A stretch of DNA of 64,000 nt from Hypsibius dujardini (GCA_001579985.1 LRSR01007913.1:1-64000); one strand, 5' to 3'. Positions 28,692-42,000 are shown, numbered from the stretch's first letter. A program made the numbers and translations. The notes: generated by a model from the sequence alone, not told the origin.

Positions 28692-30048
28692 GACGTGTCT
28701 GAATCCAGATATAAGACTGTTTAAGGGTCCACAGACAGACCATCCGCGAGAGGTGTTCCTTTGATTTGTCGCCAAATGTTTCATCGATAAGACCGAGTTT
28801 TACTATATGTATTGCTAGCTTACGCTGTTTGTTAAGATACGGCCGATTTTTTTTTATGTATGAGGGGTTTTTTTGTCGCACGACGAAACGTAGTCGGGGT
28901 GGATTTTATGTCGCAGCTTTTGCTCTTAATCTCTCGCGTCGCTGCTGCAGTTTTCCTGTAATTCCTCTTTTCTTTTATGATTGCGTGCCGGCAGTAGGCA
29001 TGTTTTTGGATGAAATATACGGCTCTTGAACATTTGACGTTATGAGAAAGAGTACTAGTAATCAAGTGATCCGTATCCCGCTCGTATACTGCAGCTGGAC
29101 AACTCGAACGTGCTGTGATCAATCAATCAGTTAAGCGCAACCTGTTCCTTCACTCACGGCGTCGTTCCGTCCCGTACGAGAGTTGTTCTTCTACCACTCA
29201 TCAAAGCAATAAGGCTAAGTTATACAATGTACACAAATATAAAGGCCTTAGTAATACCTCTAGACTTGCCGAAATCCGTTTTGTGGCCTGTTTTCATCAA
29301 ATGTGGCATCTACATACTGAACCAGAATACCAGATTAACCGAGTTAGAGCCATATTTTCATGTGATAGCCGAGCGAGCCTAACTCGGTCAGCCTAGCATT
29401 CTGGTCTCGGGACGGTGTTCCTGTGCCGTGATCCCAACCGAACCGACGCAGCGTTTCGGAACGGCGTTCCCAGAACTATGAAGCGGGAGCGGAACGGTCG
29501 ATTACAGCATGTGATTCTGATGTGGCAAAATCACAACAAATTCCATCAGACACCCCACGATCTCACGAGGACAGTCCCCGTTTTTCCATCTTTCCTCCCA
29601 TTCCCACTTTGTTTTGTTGATCTCATTCTCTGCCATCAGTTTGGATACTTCCACACCCTCGAGCACCTTTCCCCATCTTGGTCCCCTTGCCCGAGGAGGC
29701 GAATTCGACCGTCAAAAAGGTAAGAGGATCTTTTCCTGGTTCTCCATGATTTCTAAGGAGATCGTAAAGTTTACCAAGAAATCGGAACTTCCTGCGGTTG
29801 TATGGATATTTTTTGGGTTGCAGAGTGAGTGAGGAATCTTTTATTTGCCGATAGCAGAGAGAAATTTTTCGAAAATGAAGGCGATTTGACTCGTGAAAAT
29901 GATGATAAGGGGAAATTGTCCGTTTCTCGATGTAATCGCTCAAAATGCTAACCTTCGTCGCCGTATTTGGAGTTGTGCCGATCTTTTCTGGCTTGCAGAA
30001 TTGTTAAGCAGTTTTTTGTTTGCCTATGGTAGGTAAAAATCATTCGAA
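28692..30048. other. Intergenic: fax 3' region and ubiquilin upstream
   Basis: No supported gene. The left part is likely fax 3' UTR. Short open frames here have no family features or splice partners. Confidence 0.4.
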
Positions 30049-33000
30049 ATGGACGAGGATAACGGAAGTAAGAAGAATCAGTCCGCGATGCACGTGGAAG
30101 ATATTTCAGACAAGCCCGAAGAGGCGACGACCTCCACTTCTTCCGCGACGGCGGCTGCTGCCCCGGCTAAGTGGACGTTGAAGATAAAAACGCCCAATCA
30201 GGAGAAGGAGGTCCAGGTGGAAGAGGAAGGGAAAGTAAAATCGGTAAGAACCATTGTTGAAGTGGAGATTGCGGATCTTGGTACCATCCACTTGATTGAT
30301 TGAGCCGGTCGTTATTTTGAAGTGTATTTTTCATCGATTGCGAAGCCTCTACTTTTACAGATGTGCTCCTATTTGAAATTCATAGTATCTTATCACTTCG
30401 TTGATTTTATTTGATCTAGCAGAATTGAGTAAAATTATATACAAAAATGTTGGCGTTAAGTACAAATTAATTATATTAATTGTATTAATAAAAGAAAAGA
30501 TCTGCTTAAGCTTCCCGGAGAATTTAATTGATTTCCCGTTGTGCCGTACTCTGTATTTCTTTAGTTAACGAATTAATATTGTACCGTATATTTTACCGGT
30601 CGTTTCAGTTGCGCGATGAAGTTGCTAAACTGTACACACAACCGTCGGAGAAGCTGTGCCTGGTGTACGGCGGGAAGATCATGAAGGACGAAGACACCAT
30701 CAAGAGCTACGGCGTCAAAGACAACCATTCGGTCCATCTGGTCATTCGAAACCCACCGCCCGCGGGAGGTTCCGCCCCTACCCCCACCCAAGGAGCACCT
30801 TCCAATGTGACCACTGCCAGTCTTGGGGGTTTGTCAACCATTCCCTTACTAATATATAGATGCTCTGTTAGTGAATGTACATTGTCTGCCCTGTGTGTTC
30901 GCAGGACTGCCGGGTCAGTCGGTTGGGGGACGTCCGGCTATGCCGGCCGGTCTGGGCATGCCCAACATGCAGAACCTCGATCAGCTACTGGACAACCCAA
31001 TGGTGCAGAGCATGGTAAGATTACCGGTTGGGATTGTTTGAGTCTGGAGCGTCGATTGATTGGGGTACTGGCTTGCACTCCTGGATGTTTCACTTTGTCT
31101 CTTGATGGATTGCATGATTGGTGCTTTGCTTTTAATAACAAGCCAAGCTCGGACTACGCTCTTGCTTGCTTGGTTTCTGAAAATTGCAGTGATTGGGGTG
31201 TCTATCTGTCTGGGTGTCTGTCTGCCGGCCTATCTGTCTTTCGGCTTGCCTGCCTGCCGATTTGTTTGTTTGTCTATCTGTCTATATGTCTGTCCATCAG
31301 TCTATGTGTCTGCATATCTGCCTGTCTTTGTCTACCTTTTTGTTTGACAGTCTGTATTCGTTGCCTGTATTTGTCTTATCTTTTGTCTATCTGGCTCGTA
31401 TTTACTGTATAGTGCCTGGTGTTGCTGCAGTATGTCTACTACGCAGTACCGATGTTTACTTGCTATCTTTGTAGAAATTTCCTGAGATTCTTAATCGTTG
31501 GACCAAGCTTTGTTTTAACTTGGAATTTGAGATGCTTCTTTCTTTTCATTTGCACACAAATCAATTCATTTCTGGCTTGCGTACTGTCCATACATCTAAC
31601 AGTTCAGACACAGCCCACAAAGAATTCCGATCCAACACAATATTATATTATACGGTATATACAATCAAATAATCAACTTGGTTCTTTTGAAAGTTGGAGA
31701 AGAAAAGATTAACAATAAAGTACAAGGTTTCTGGTAGCATTTCGGTCCTCCGACTCGTTATTCATGTTTTTAAATTGGAATAGTATATTTTGAAATTAGA
31801 CAATGCAATAGTGTATTGAAGGAATGACGATTTCCTAAACAACCTGCCGAGGTTTAGCGAAAGAATTTCAGGCACAGGGCAAGTTTTTGAAGGAAAATCA
31901 AGTGCACATTTTTTTGGAAACATTGCAAAGTGAAGTTTCGTTGAACCTGGTCAAGTGAAAAGCTTCACAAATTGCTTACAAATAGAATTTTATCATTTTA
32001 TTTCGTTATTGTTTTATGTTATTTTTATTTTGCCGAGTAGTGAGGTGTTCTTATAGAATTGGGGTATTTCCAGATGAGCAATCCCGAAATGATCCGCAAC
32101 GTGGTCTCCAGCAATCCGCAAATCCAATCCCTGATGGAGCGCAACCCGGAGCTCTCGCACGCTCTCAACAACCCCGACGTGATCCGGCAGGCTATGCAGG
32201 TGATGCGCAACCCTAACATGATGCAGGAGATGATGCGCAACTACGACCGGGCGTTGAGTAACCTCGAAAGCCTCCCAGGTGGCTTCAACGCCCTCCAGCG
32301 CTTCTACAACGACTACCAAGAGCCCATGTACAGCGCCATGTCCACCCAGAATCCTTTTGCGGCCCTGGCCGGCGGCGCTAATTCCACAACCAACCCTGCC
32401 CCCGCCGCGCCTGCTGAGAACGCTGAACCGCTCCCGAATCCATGGGCCGCGGCGACTCCGCCCACCAGTCAGGGAGGTCTCCCACGACCTGCACCCGGAG
32501 CGGCGGCCAATCCCTTTGCCGCCTTAGCCGGAAGTGGAGGAGGTATGGATTGCAGAACTAAGCCAATTAAACTAAATAACAACTAAAATAACAACTTTAA
32601 TTTTCCTGTTTTTAGATTTGATTTTTAATTTCTTTTGCAAAGCTGAACAAATTTTTAACACCAGGAAGCATCCACTTATTAAACTTGAGTTGTTCAGACA
32701 TTTTTATTAGTTTATTTAGTTATGTTTTATTTATTAAGGAACTAAACGAAAAAAACTTGGTGAAAATACTGGAATAATTTAAGTTTAGGAAGCGACCGGA
32801 ATACGGTGAATCGGCTTTTGAATGCTCAAACAGACCGAAAAATAAACACTATTCGGCTTTGTAAATTAAAAGCGATAAATCTAGTTTGAGAAGAAATTCA
32901 TGGCTGAGTTTTCTGTTTTAAGTATTACTAACTTGAATGAATCTGCAAAAGTGGAATGTAGTCCTAGAATTTCCGTTCTACGTTTGAATTTTAGTTTACA

Positions 33001-33736
33001 ATTTAGAACCTCAATTAAAGTCTATCTGGCCTGTACAGAGAAAAATAAAACTGTTAAAACTGAATATATAGACCTTATTTCCAGTTTGCCAATGATGAAA
33101 AGCTGATTAGTGGACTAACTAGACATTGTTTTATTCCTAGGAGGTCTCGGGGGTGCTGCAGGGCTGCAGCAGATGATGAACCAGATGAACTCCAACCCCC
33201 AGCTGATGCAGATGGCCCAGCAGACAATGAACAATCCCGAGCTCTCCCGTGTCATATCTGACCCTCGGGGGATCCAGGCATTGCAGCAGTTGCAGCAGGC
33301 CTACCGGACGTTGCACGAACTCGCGCCGAGTATGTTCCCCAATCCGATGGGCGCATTGGGCGGGATGGGGGGAATGGCGCCGTTCGGGGGTCTGCCTGGG
33401 ACGCCCAATTCCACGCCGCAGCAGGCGGGCTCACCGATGGACACGACCGCGGCGGGAGGTGCTGCACCACCGCCGATGAATGCCGCCTTGGAGCAGATGA
33501 TGCAGCAGATGATGCGGGGAGGAGCCGCTGGTCCGGGTGGACCCCTAGGAGGCCTGGGCGCGGGGGCGGTCACCGGGGGGCAGCCGCCGGAGGTACGATT
33601 TCAGGCGCAGTTGGAGACGCTTCAACAAATGGGTTTCAACAACCGGGCCGCCAACATTCGCGCGCTTACCGCCACATTTGGGGATGTCAACGCGGCGGTG
33701 GAACATCTTTTGCAGTCTGGGGCGTTCCCGATGTAG
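30049..33736 (+). CDS. UBQLN: Ubiquilin (UBL-UBA proteasome shuttle)
   Basis: Delivers ubiquitinated clients to the proteasome and chaperones membrane proteins in the cytosol. Five exons (30049-30243, 30609-30828, 30905-31014, 32074-32542, 33141-33736) encode 529 aa. The N-terminal ubiquitin-like domain spans roughly residues 42-115 and includes [14 protein letters not shown] and the [12 protein letters not shown] strand. Four STI1-type segments follow, with Met/Asn/Pro-rich cores such as [30 protein letters not shown] and [13 protein letters not shown], separated by Pro/Ala-rich linkers. A C-terminal UBA domain (residues about 485-526) contains [28 protein letters not shown], quoted here in short as MGF...AVEHLL. 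Length, order and spacing are standard. Intron 3 (31015-32073) holds CTGT-rich sequence. No anomalies. Confidence 0.95.
31195..31400. repeat. CTGT/CTGC-rich tract in ubiquilin intron 3
   Basis: Degenerate CTGT, CTGC and CTAT tetranucleotides; same character as the PKA and CNNM intron tracts. Confidence 0.75.
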
Positions 33737-34079
33737 TGGTGGTAGTAGATGTATCATTTTCTGTTTCGTCTCGTTTGATGTTTTTGTTTTTTTCGTCATT
33801 TTTTCCCGGACCTTGCTAGCTTCAGTGGATGAATAGTTGGTTGGTCATCCTTCTTTTCTTTTTTCTCCCGAACGGTGCACGAGGTACGATGATGCGAAAC
33901 ACAATGAGATTTGTCTTTTACATGTGGCCATTTTCGTACGAGCAAACACTTCGGGGCAGCCATGGACGGCCCTGTATTCAGGCAGATGCCACAGTAAATT
34001 AATAACTTTTCATGGTTGATCAGTGGCCTGTTGTCTTGAAGCCACGTTTCGTATGGCGCGTATGATAATCCCAATGTTG
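33737..34079. other. Ubiquilin 3' region
   Basis: No gene is supported between the ubiquilin stop and the foldback element. Confidence 0.4.
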
Positions 34080-34840
34080 GGCATGGATGACTAGCTAGTG
34101 AGATGTGAGAACTCGCAAAAAAGTCGGAAGGTAATCGGGTAAGAGGGATGGGCAGTAGGTGAGTCTTCTGCAGTGGCCTGACATAACGAGAAAGTGTACA
34201 GAGTAGGTTTTAAGGTTTACGACAAGCATGAACGTCGACGAGCTGATTAAAGAGATGGGCTCACTAAACGGCCAGCTGGTGAGGCAGGAAAAATCACAGA
34301 GGAGGCGAGTGAGACGGAATACTTGAAATGGCGACGGAAGAGGATAAGACGGGCATTTAGAACTTTATCTTCCAATTTCCGTTCCTTCTCTCCAATGATG
34401 AACCCTCCGTGGACCTTTCTTTCATTCCACCGACTTTTGTTTGGCTTTCTGAATATTCACATCTCTCCGTTTTCTCCCTGTCTCATTGCGAACCCTCTTG
34501 AGGCCTTCTGTTCACCTCTCGTCATTCCGTTTATACTTATCATCTGGCCTTTCATCTTTTCCATCCTTCCGTTTCCTCCTTCGTCCATTTAATTACTAAG
34601 TCTAGCTCATCCAACACTGGAATTAATTTTGTCTCATTCCAACCTCACCAGCTATAAACGTCTCATAGTGAGGTCATGTTTCACCAGCTCGTCTACGTTC
34701 GTGCTCTTCGTAAACCTTAATACCTCACCTACCGTCTCTGTGTCGGGCCATTGAAGACGCACCTGCTGGCCATCCGTCTCCCCGACTTCCGACTGTTTAC
34801 GAGCCCTCATATCTCACTGGCTGGCCATCCGTGTCTTTTA
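34080..34840. mobile_element. Foldback (inverted-repeat) non-autonomous element
   Basis: The two ends are long inverted copies. The left arm (about 34083-34290) carries GATGACTAGCTAGTGAGAT, AGTCGGAAG, TTAAGGTTTACGA and ACGTCGACGAGCTG in that order; the right arm (about 34630-34835) carries their reverse complements in reverse order with scattered mismatches. The centre is T/C-rich. No transposase frame is present. This looks like an old foldback-type MITE; superfamily is not determined because I could not fix the exact ends or a target duplication. Confidence 0.65.
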
Positions 34841-35674
34841 TCTGCTTTCCGTCACACGTCAGGTCTCAGAATGTCCGTCGGTCTACTGTTTCTTATGTGG
34901 ATGATCACCACTTAAATAATTTTTGTCACGGCCCGCCTTAAATTAAAATGCTTTTCTTGAGTTTGTAACGATAATAATTTCAATAAAAGATAAATTTGAA
35001 GGGGGCAGGCCATCGATAAGGAGAGTCTTTCAAAAGTTCTGATCACATACCAATTCTTGTCTCTCAATTTCCTGCGATTAGTATTTCATCTCGCAGCATT
35101 GTCCAGTGGTGGTTCTCCTGACGTCCCTTACCGTTAGACGTACCCCCCCCTCCCGCCACGCTGTGGTCATTTTTGCTTCCATGCTGTGCAATTTGAGACT
35201 CCGTTACTACATCTAGTAATATGCCTTAAAACACAATTCCGCCATTCAAAACGTGACAACACAGCACGGCATATGTATTTTTCGTGAGTCACATCTCATT
35301 GGCAACAGCATTTGTGTGGCATCTCAGATCGGGTTCCAGTTAACTAGGTCAACGGGCACACGTCTGCTTCTCGTGGCTAGCTCTCCGCTGCGCTGCTTAA
35401 AATAGAAGAACCCACAAAGAAAGAGACGCGCCGAACTTGCGGCATGAAGTCTCGTTCTCTTGGAACGATAGTGCGCCGCGTTGGTCCGCCATGCCGGAAT
35501 GCGCGTCAGATGAAAATGACATCATATGCATATTTATTGTCCTTCCAAAAACGTGTCCACTCATTTGCGTTAAACTGCTGAAAGTGTTCCGTAATACTAC
35601 GTAAATATATTACATAAATTTGTTGCCTTGGCATTTATATTTACTCTTCTGTTTCACCGTAAACTTTGATTAGC
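34841..35674. other. Intergenic upstream of the receptor cluster
   Basis: No gene is supported; holds a short homopolymer-C run near 35144 and an AT-rich stretch just before the next gene. Confidence 0.4.
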
Positions 35675-36034
35675 ATGATCTCATCTCCATCATCGTCACT
35701 CTTCGCCATGTTTTTCGTCTTGGTAGCAATTGCTTTATCCCATTTCGTGGTATCAGGTTCTGCTTGTATAACGGACTTTGAGGATCGCTTCTCATCCGGC
35801 CTCGAGACGGTCCACCTGGTCTGCCGATGTCCCGAACTACTCGGGTATATCTCGCTGGATCGTCGGCCGTTACACGACGGCGATTTTGATTGCACCGTCC
35901 ACCGGGAAGCTGACCTCGATTCGGCCGGCGGAGAAGTGACCATTCTTGACTGTGGTTCCTACGTGTCTGGGGAGTACGGTTGCCATTGCCCATCCGGACG
36001 ATGCCAGTCGAGGTCTATCGTCAAAGCCCCATAA
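35675..36034 (+). CDS. Small secreted Cys-rich protein 1 (Ig-like cysteine pattern)
   Basis: Single exon, 119 aa. A signal peptide covers about residues 1-30 (hydrophobic run FAMFFVLVAIALSHFVV). The mature part has eight cysteines. It is a clear paralog of the protein at 44872-45234: both share a [FL]EDR[FY]S, LETV.LVC.C block, RPLHDGDF.CTV, and ILDCG.Y.SGE[FY].C.CP in the same order and spacing. The paired pattern (V.LVC.C early, then TILDCGSYVSGEYGC late) resembles the B- and F-strand cysteines of an Ig fold, with extra cysteine pairs. I do not recognise the family; the Ig-like reading is inference. It heads a run of six plus-strand genes for secreted or membrane proteins. The ATG at 35675 was chosen because the upstream in-frame codon is not ATG. 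Confidence 0.7.
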   Translation: MISSPSSSLFAMFFVLVAIALSHFVVSGSACITDFEDRFSSGLETVHLVCRCPELLGYISLDRRPLHDGDFDCTVHREADLDSAGGEVTILDCGSYVSGEYGCHCPSGRCQSRSIVKAP

Positions 36035-36763
36035 GATGTCCGTCACCTGATGATCTATCACTCACGTTGATTATCCATCGCTCTATATCATGTGCCCGTT
36101 CTTCGCAAAAATTATTGGTCCCGAAAACGCATTTCTGTTACAGTTTTCCACTTGAGAATAATGTAATGTTAACTGAATGGAATACATTTTAGTTTACTTA
36201 CTAGCGTACATAAAAGCACATTTTAAGCACTAGATATTGCTCTTTCTGCCTGTTTTGCGGCCTATTTATGTAAATACCGAGTGGATATTGGCTCCTGAAG
36301 GCTAATCGGTAGAGACCAAATTAAAACTGGAATCGATCATCAGCATTAGCATCCGGTGAAAAAGTTCTGCTTATGCTAACCGATGTCGAACTGAATTGGC
36401 GTGGGGTCAAATCAGTATTTCCCCACTGTGATTACTAAATGACCAATGAAATGACGTCGAAACGCTCGCTCATTGCGTACCGCACAAGGCAATGGAAACG
36501 AACGAAAAGCAGCGCGTATCTGTGTTTACGCGACCGATATGGAGATCGATGATCCTCAATGCACACATGATAACTAAAACTTCACCCTTGTGACCATTAC
36601 CTGCTCTCTACTCTCTCCGAACTCTCGCTCGCCAGGTTTTTGTGTACGGTACATTCCTGAACTACCCCAAGGTAAGGCTTCTTCTTTAATTGCACGGAAA
36701 GTAGAAAAATTAACTTTCACTCAGTTTTTCATGGTTATATAACGCATTTAATGCCGCAGGAGT

Positions 36764-37615
36764 ATGGACGTTCTCGATATCTTCCTTTTGGTGTACTGCT
36801 GGATCCGGCTGACCCGCCCGATCTTCGGCTCTCCATTACGTCCTCCCGGCCACGCCGATGATTGTGAGGCTAACGACCACCCCACATCGTCCCCGCTGAA
36901 TACTCACGAGATTGAGAGCCTTTACCCACTCCTTAAGCGCTTTTGCCCCGGGGACAGCGACGAGCTCCACTATGTTTGTCGGGATAAAAGCCCCGCCATT
37001 CGGGCCTGCAAGGTGGACCTCTGTTACAACGGTTACGATCCGCCTGTCATCACCGAGGTCCGCCAGGACGACGGAGAAGCCGGCGTCATGCCAGACGGAC
37101 ACGGTCGTTTCCAACTGTCAAAGCACGTGCGGAACGAAGACTCGGCGAACGCATTGTACTTCTGCGCCTCGGACTGTACCGCAGAGGAGCTGGCACGGAC
37201 GACACGGTACCTGGAGACGAGCACTTGTCGGCCCTGCCCGATGTCGCAAAATGCGCGAGTATCGCGAATGGGAAGGGCGAACTCCCCCGTCACCGTGTTC
37301 AAATCGATTGCAACCGCATACCCTCAGAACTTGTCACCACCAAAGGACGGCGAACTGAACGCCACCATGCCGCAGCAGCACATCGGACTAAGCGTAGTGG
37401 TAGAAGGGTCCAAGTTTGCATTCATTCTGGGTGGATTGTTGCTCTTCCTGGCAGCTGGTGTCTGGATTCTTAAGACCCGCTGGGGGATCCTCTTTTGCAT
37501 GGAACCACTGGGTTCTTCCTATCCGAACTACGTCCAGGACGGCAAAGGCGACCAAGAGCCGATGATTTATAAGCCCTACAAGACCCCGAATGCGGTAAGC
37601 GTTCAGATTGTCTAA
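36764..37615 (+). CDS. Single-pass type I membrane protein 1, Ig V-like cysteine pattern
   Basis: Single coding exon, 283 aa; a CAG 4 bp before the ATG suggests a spliced 5' UTR. A signal peptide spans residues 1-22. The ectodomain has cysteines at LHYVCR and, about 65 residues on, NALYFCASDC preceded by FQLSKHVRNEDSA; the DxAxxYFCA shape is that of the Ig F-strand. One transmembrane helix (about residues 213-233, FAFILGGLLLFLAAGVWIL) is followed by a 45-residue tail with several tyrosines (SSYPNY, EPMIYKPYK). There are one or two N-glycosylation sequons (e.g. NATM). No enzyme domain. I do not recognise the family. It sits between the small secreted protein and plexin-like 1, which suggests a linked extracellular role. 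Confidence 0.65.
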   Translation: MDVLDIFLLVYCWIRLTRPIFGSPLRPPGHADDCEANDHPTSSPLNTHEIESLYPLLKRFCPGDSDELHYVCRDKSPAIRACKVDLCYNGYDPPVITEVRQDDGEAGVMPDGHGRFQLSKHVRNEDSANALYFCASDCTAEELARTTRYLETSTCRPCPMSQNARVSRMGRANSPVTVFKSIATAYPQNLSPPKDGELNATMPQQHIGLSVVVEGSKFAFILGGLLLFLAAGVWILKTRWGILFCMEPLGSSYPNYVQDGKGDQEPMIYKPYKTPNAVSVQIV

Positions 37616-39083
37616 GTAGCTCTTAGGAGTTGGTCCGTTTCTTTTTGTACTACCGATTTTTGTACTCATAATACGAACTCATTTAGACTCAATATTATGT
37701 TTATGATAGCAGGCACGGTGTGCGTTGGTCATTTCTTATTTCGTTCTGTGAGACAATTTATGTGGTCTAATGTTTCGCCTAGCTAGCAGTGCACCATCTA
37801 ATCCCCTGATCACTTGCGCCTTTTATACACTTCTGGAGACATAAGTTTGCTAGTGCGATACTTTTGGGGTTCCAATAATGGAAGTGGCATTAGTTATTCG
37901 CAAGTGATTTTGAGGAAGACCCTGCGCTGATATTAAATTTGAGAAAAAGCAGAGTAGCTGCTCATGCCTCCGGTTTCCTGTTTTCTATTGTCGAGGGATT
38001 TTGTTGGAAGTGAGTTTTTGTATATGCACACCATATACGCGTACTGGCGTGTCTGTATTCTGGACGAAGTTTGATGCTACGGTTAATTGTTTTGCTTCAA
38101 TAATATATAAACTTCTAGACACCGAACGCATGCACAGGTTGTTTGATTGTGTGCACGCGATTTGTCCTTCTCCTGGGTTGCTACAGTGCCATGACGGAAC
38201 TTTTATAACTTAAACTAACGCCGTGCGCGGACAGTTTTGGTGTCACTACAGTGCCGTAGCAGAATATGCAGAAACGCGGGGAAAAAGAAGTTGATTGAAC
38301 GTCACCGTGGTTTCAAAAAGCAGTTTTAAATGGTGTTTTCACGTCAATTCGATTAGCGTCTAAATTCTGGAGAAATTGTTATATAGTACAATATATAGTG
38401 ACAGGAACTAGGTGTTGCCGGCGCCGTTGTCAGATAGTTAAGTGCCGTAGTGTCCCGGCAAGGTGGAGTGGGCTGACATTTTTTTATCAAAATAGAGCAG
38501 CGAACGGACTGCGAGGGAAGGTCCTTCGAGCGGCACTGATTAAACAAATAACATGCATATCAGTTATTGTACTGTAGGTGTTACTATCTGTTAAAGTACT
38601 CATCTACAGTAATCACACAATGTCTCATCCCGCAAAGTTCATAGAGCTCGTTCGAGACGTGCACAAATAAATCTATCCGCGTTGAGTGTATTCAAGACGA
38701 GGCAAATGTAAATGGCATCATACTGTGAATGTGAAGAGGCGTTTTCTACCGTAATTTTACGCGTACAGTAGTACCGTAAGCATGCGATATGAACCCGTTT
38801 AGCATATATTGAACCAGGGCGCGGCGGCCGGAATACGGATGACTAAGCGGCTCGAGAGGTCGTTGTCGTTACTACAAAAGTGGGGAAATTCCATTGCGAG
38901 ACGTCAGTTAATATGTTTCCCTGCAAACTACTTGAAACTCACAGCTTTAATCAGAGAAACCGCAGCGATTCAATTTCGGATAGATTACGGGTGAGGGGGC
39001 CTCTCAACAAAGGCGGTGCACCACCCCGCCGCGAATGCCCCATGGAACCGGAAAGGTTGGATGGCTTGCGGTATGATCAGGGG
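37616..39083. other. Intergenic between membrane protein 1 and plexin-like 1
   Basis: No gene is supported. The motif CACTACAGTGCCGTAG near 38245 and similar GTGCCGTAG near 38442 recur but form no clear element. Confidence 0.4.
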
Positions 39084-42000
39084 ATGACAAGGAGTCTGGT
39101 TGTGACCATCGCTCTAGTGATCCTTATCGCTGCCCACGTAAACGCCGATGCTCCCCCGGATGTCTACATCCAAGCCGAGTATAACCTACCGGAACGGATC
39201 ACGTCTGGCGCCATGATCTTGTCCGATGATGACCTGCTTTTGCAAGGTTCAAGCATGCAAATTCGGTTGAATCGCTCCAGTCTAGCCCTCATAGAGCTGC
39301 AAAAGTGGACCCCGGAGCCAGGGGAGCAAGAACTTCAGGCATGCATGCCCCACAACCTTGCCGTCCGTATCGTTTGTTCGTAGAAAAACCCCCTAAACAT
39401 ACCATGGTTTACTTTGCCTGCAGAACCGAACAAGAAAAACTGCAGGGTATGTCCGAACGGACTCGGTACAGTTTGGGCTAATCGGCATGGAGGTGGTGAG
39501 CACGTTCAGTCATGGGCCGGGTAAATACGCAGTGGTCACCACCAACATCACCGGTTACCAAGACAGCCACCTAATGAGGCTAGAAGAAGGCGTCGCAGAG
39601 GGTCAACAGCAGACATGGACACCTGTCGCACAACTGGCATGCATCTGCAAGGATGGACGCAGCCTTCGCCGCGCGACCGCTGCAACGACGGCTGTGCAAA
39701 CCCTGGCGGGCATGAATTCACCGGTTCCCCAGCTGTACGTGAGCTTCTTGGAAGAGGATGTGGAGAACAAAACGCTGAGTGTGGCCACCGTCTGTCGCTA
39801 TTCTCTAACGAGGGAGGCCTTCAAAGAGGTATGTATTAGCAGGGGTTTGCATTGAGGGTCTTTACAAACCCGAACCAGGATCCCCTTTGGTGGGGCCAGG
39901 GGATGGGCAAACGGGCAAGATGCATGTTTTCAAGTTAAACGCAAAATTCAGCCTTTTGTTCCTGATCATTTTGAAACTTGTGGGGGTTTGGGGTCTAATT
40001 TCCTAGGTCTCCCTCCGGGATTTAAAAACATTTTCAAAACTTCAGTTCGCTCATCCAGTTTTCGGACCATTCTTAAATGTTTTTAACCTCCCATTTGCAA
40101 TTATTAATAAGGTATGTATATTGGACCCCAACAAAGTACAATCTTGGTAGAAAACTGAGGTGTTTGAAAATACTTCGAAATTCCAGGGGCCTTGTAAATC
40201 AGACCTCATTCCAAAAGTTTTAAAATAATCAGGCCAAAAGGCCGAATTTTGGGTTCAATTTAAAAAAACTTGTCTACTTCCCTGGCGCTACTATGAGGGG
40301 TACTGGTTCCGACTTGGAAGAACCCTAAACGAACCCCTGGGTATCAGAGAAGATCATGTAGAACGAGGTAATCTTTACCGCATATACATCAGTCTTGGAG
40401 AGAAGTTTAATAATTGTCGATTAACATAGGGCCACAAGACAAGGTGGGAAGAGAGGGGACTGGAGGTATTTCGGCAGACAAGGGTCACCGCCTTAGAGAT
40501 GACCTCCATTGGAAACCGGATGGCCTTGATCATGCAAGAGGCCCATCGCCTTCGAGTTATAAGTGTACCAGTAAACTTCTTCTCAAGATGTCTTTGAAAA
40601 CGCAGAGGTTATATACAAGAAATTGTCTGGTTTTTTGCTCGGTCTAGGCGGCAGAGTTCAGGCATTCGCGAGCCTCCGCCAACGTGGAGCTGATCCTCGT
40701 AAACGGCGGTGATTCCGGAGAGCTGCAAAACATTTTGTCCATGGCGGTCGGGAAAAGCGGTGAGGAACTTTTTGTGCTCACTGATCGCAAGGTACGATAT
40801 AGTTTCCTGCATCCAGGTACCCAGGTGTGGATCACTGACACTTAGTGTTAACGGCCATTATACACGTATGCATAATATCATCTTCCCTCTTTTCCGTGTG
40901 TGTGCCAGGTTATGAAGTACGATCTCAATCGTTGTGCGCGACTTACGACCTGCAGTGCGTGTACCGGAACACGACATAATGACCTCTACTGCGGATGGTG
41001 TGTTCTGGAGAATCGGTGAGTCAGTTCAACTCCTGGCTAAGCTCTTTCCTCTATCAACTTATTTCTACTGGCGAGAGACATATAGGGGTATATAATTTAC
41101 ACGCGATCACCTCGCACATTCTCAATATGTGTACACATTTTTTACATTTTTCCAAATCTGATTGTTGAAATCAATAGTACAATGAGTTTCCTGCATTTTG
41201 AGTGTATTTGGATTTTGCGACATCATCTATGACACACAATGCCAATCGTTTTTCCAAAACTGTGTACAAGGCTCAGCGTGCTGGCTTTTCAATCAGCTGA
41301 TTTTGGCACAAACGATGCAATTTTTATTTTAATAATCATGGTAATGGTTCAAAATGTGGGGAATTTTGTTCTCCATATATTTGTAATTCCAGTTGATATT
41401 ATTTGATGAGCAACAAAAAGCGATAGGGGCTGGTCGAGGTTTGTATACATTTCGAGTTTTGGCGTTCAAGTTAAAACCACTGAAAATCACGCAAAACCAG
41501 GCTTTTTGCATGGTGAAGCACAAATTGTTACAGCGTGTGAAAAAACCTGGAAAAATCCTGCGACACCTGGCCGAACTTAGTGGGCATGTTTGGGGAAATG
41601 ACTCGTTCTTGACAACAGTCCAAGTTGTGGCATCGAAAAATTTGTTGTACTATTGACCTTAATTTTCAGATTATAAAAACAATTAAGGCGGAGAAAATGG
41701 TCAGAGAAATAAAAAAGTGCCCGCGTGTAAATGGTTTACCCTGTACTTGTAGTTCGTTCAAGTGTCTGACTGAAACTGTAACGAAAAGTAGCTGTTAATA
41801 GATAAAGTGCATCCGCCTCCCGTACATACCGCGAGTAAGGCAGCATTATTTTATGCTAGTTGTTCAACGAGTCCATCATGCACTTCGGCCTTTGATGCCG
41901 CCACTAGCGTAGAAAAGAAGCTATGGTTGAAGGACTTCACCAGCAGTCCTGCCAGTTGCCCACAGATTCAGCCCATGGGAAAGTCCAAGCCCTACGCCTT

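Noticed and set aside
34323-34592. Open frame inside the foldback element
   Set aside because: Falls in the pyrimidine-rich centre between inverted arms; composition explains it.
41393-41656. Open frame in a plexin-like 1 intron
   Set aside because: It lies in the intron between the PSI exon and exon 41860-42031; not conserved in the paralog.
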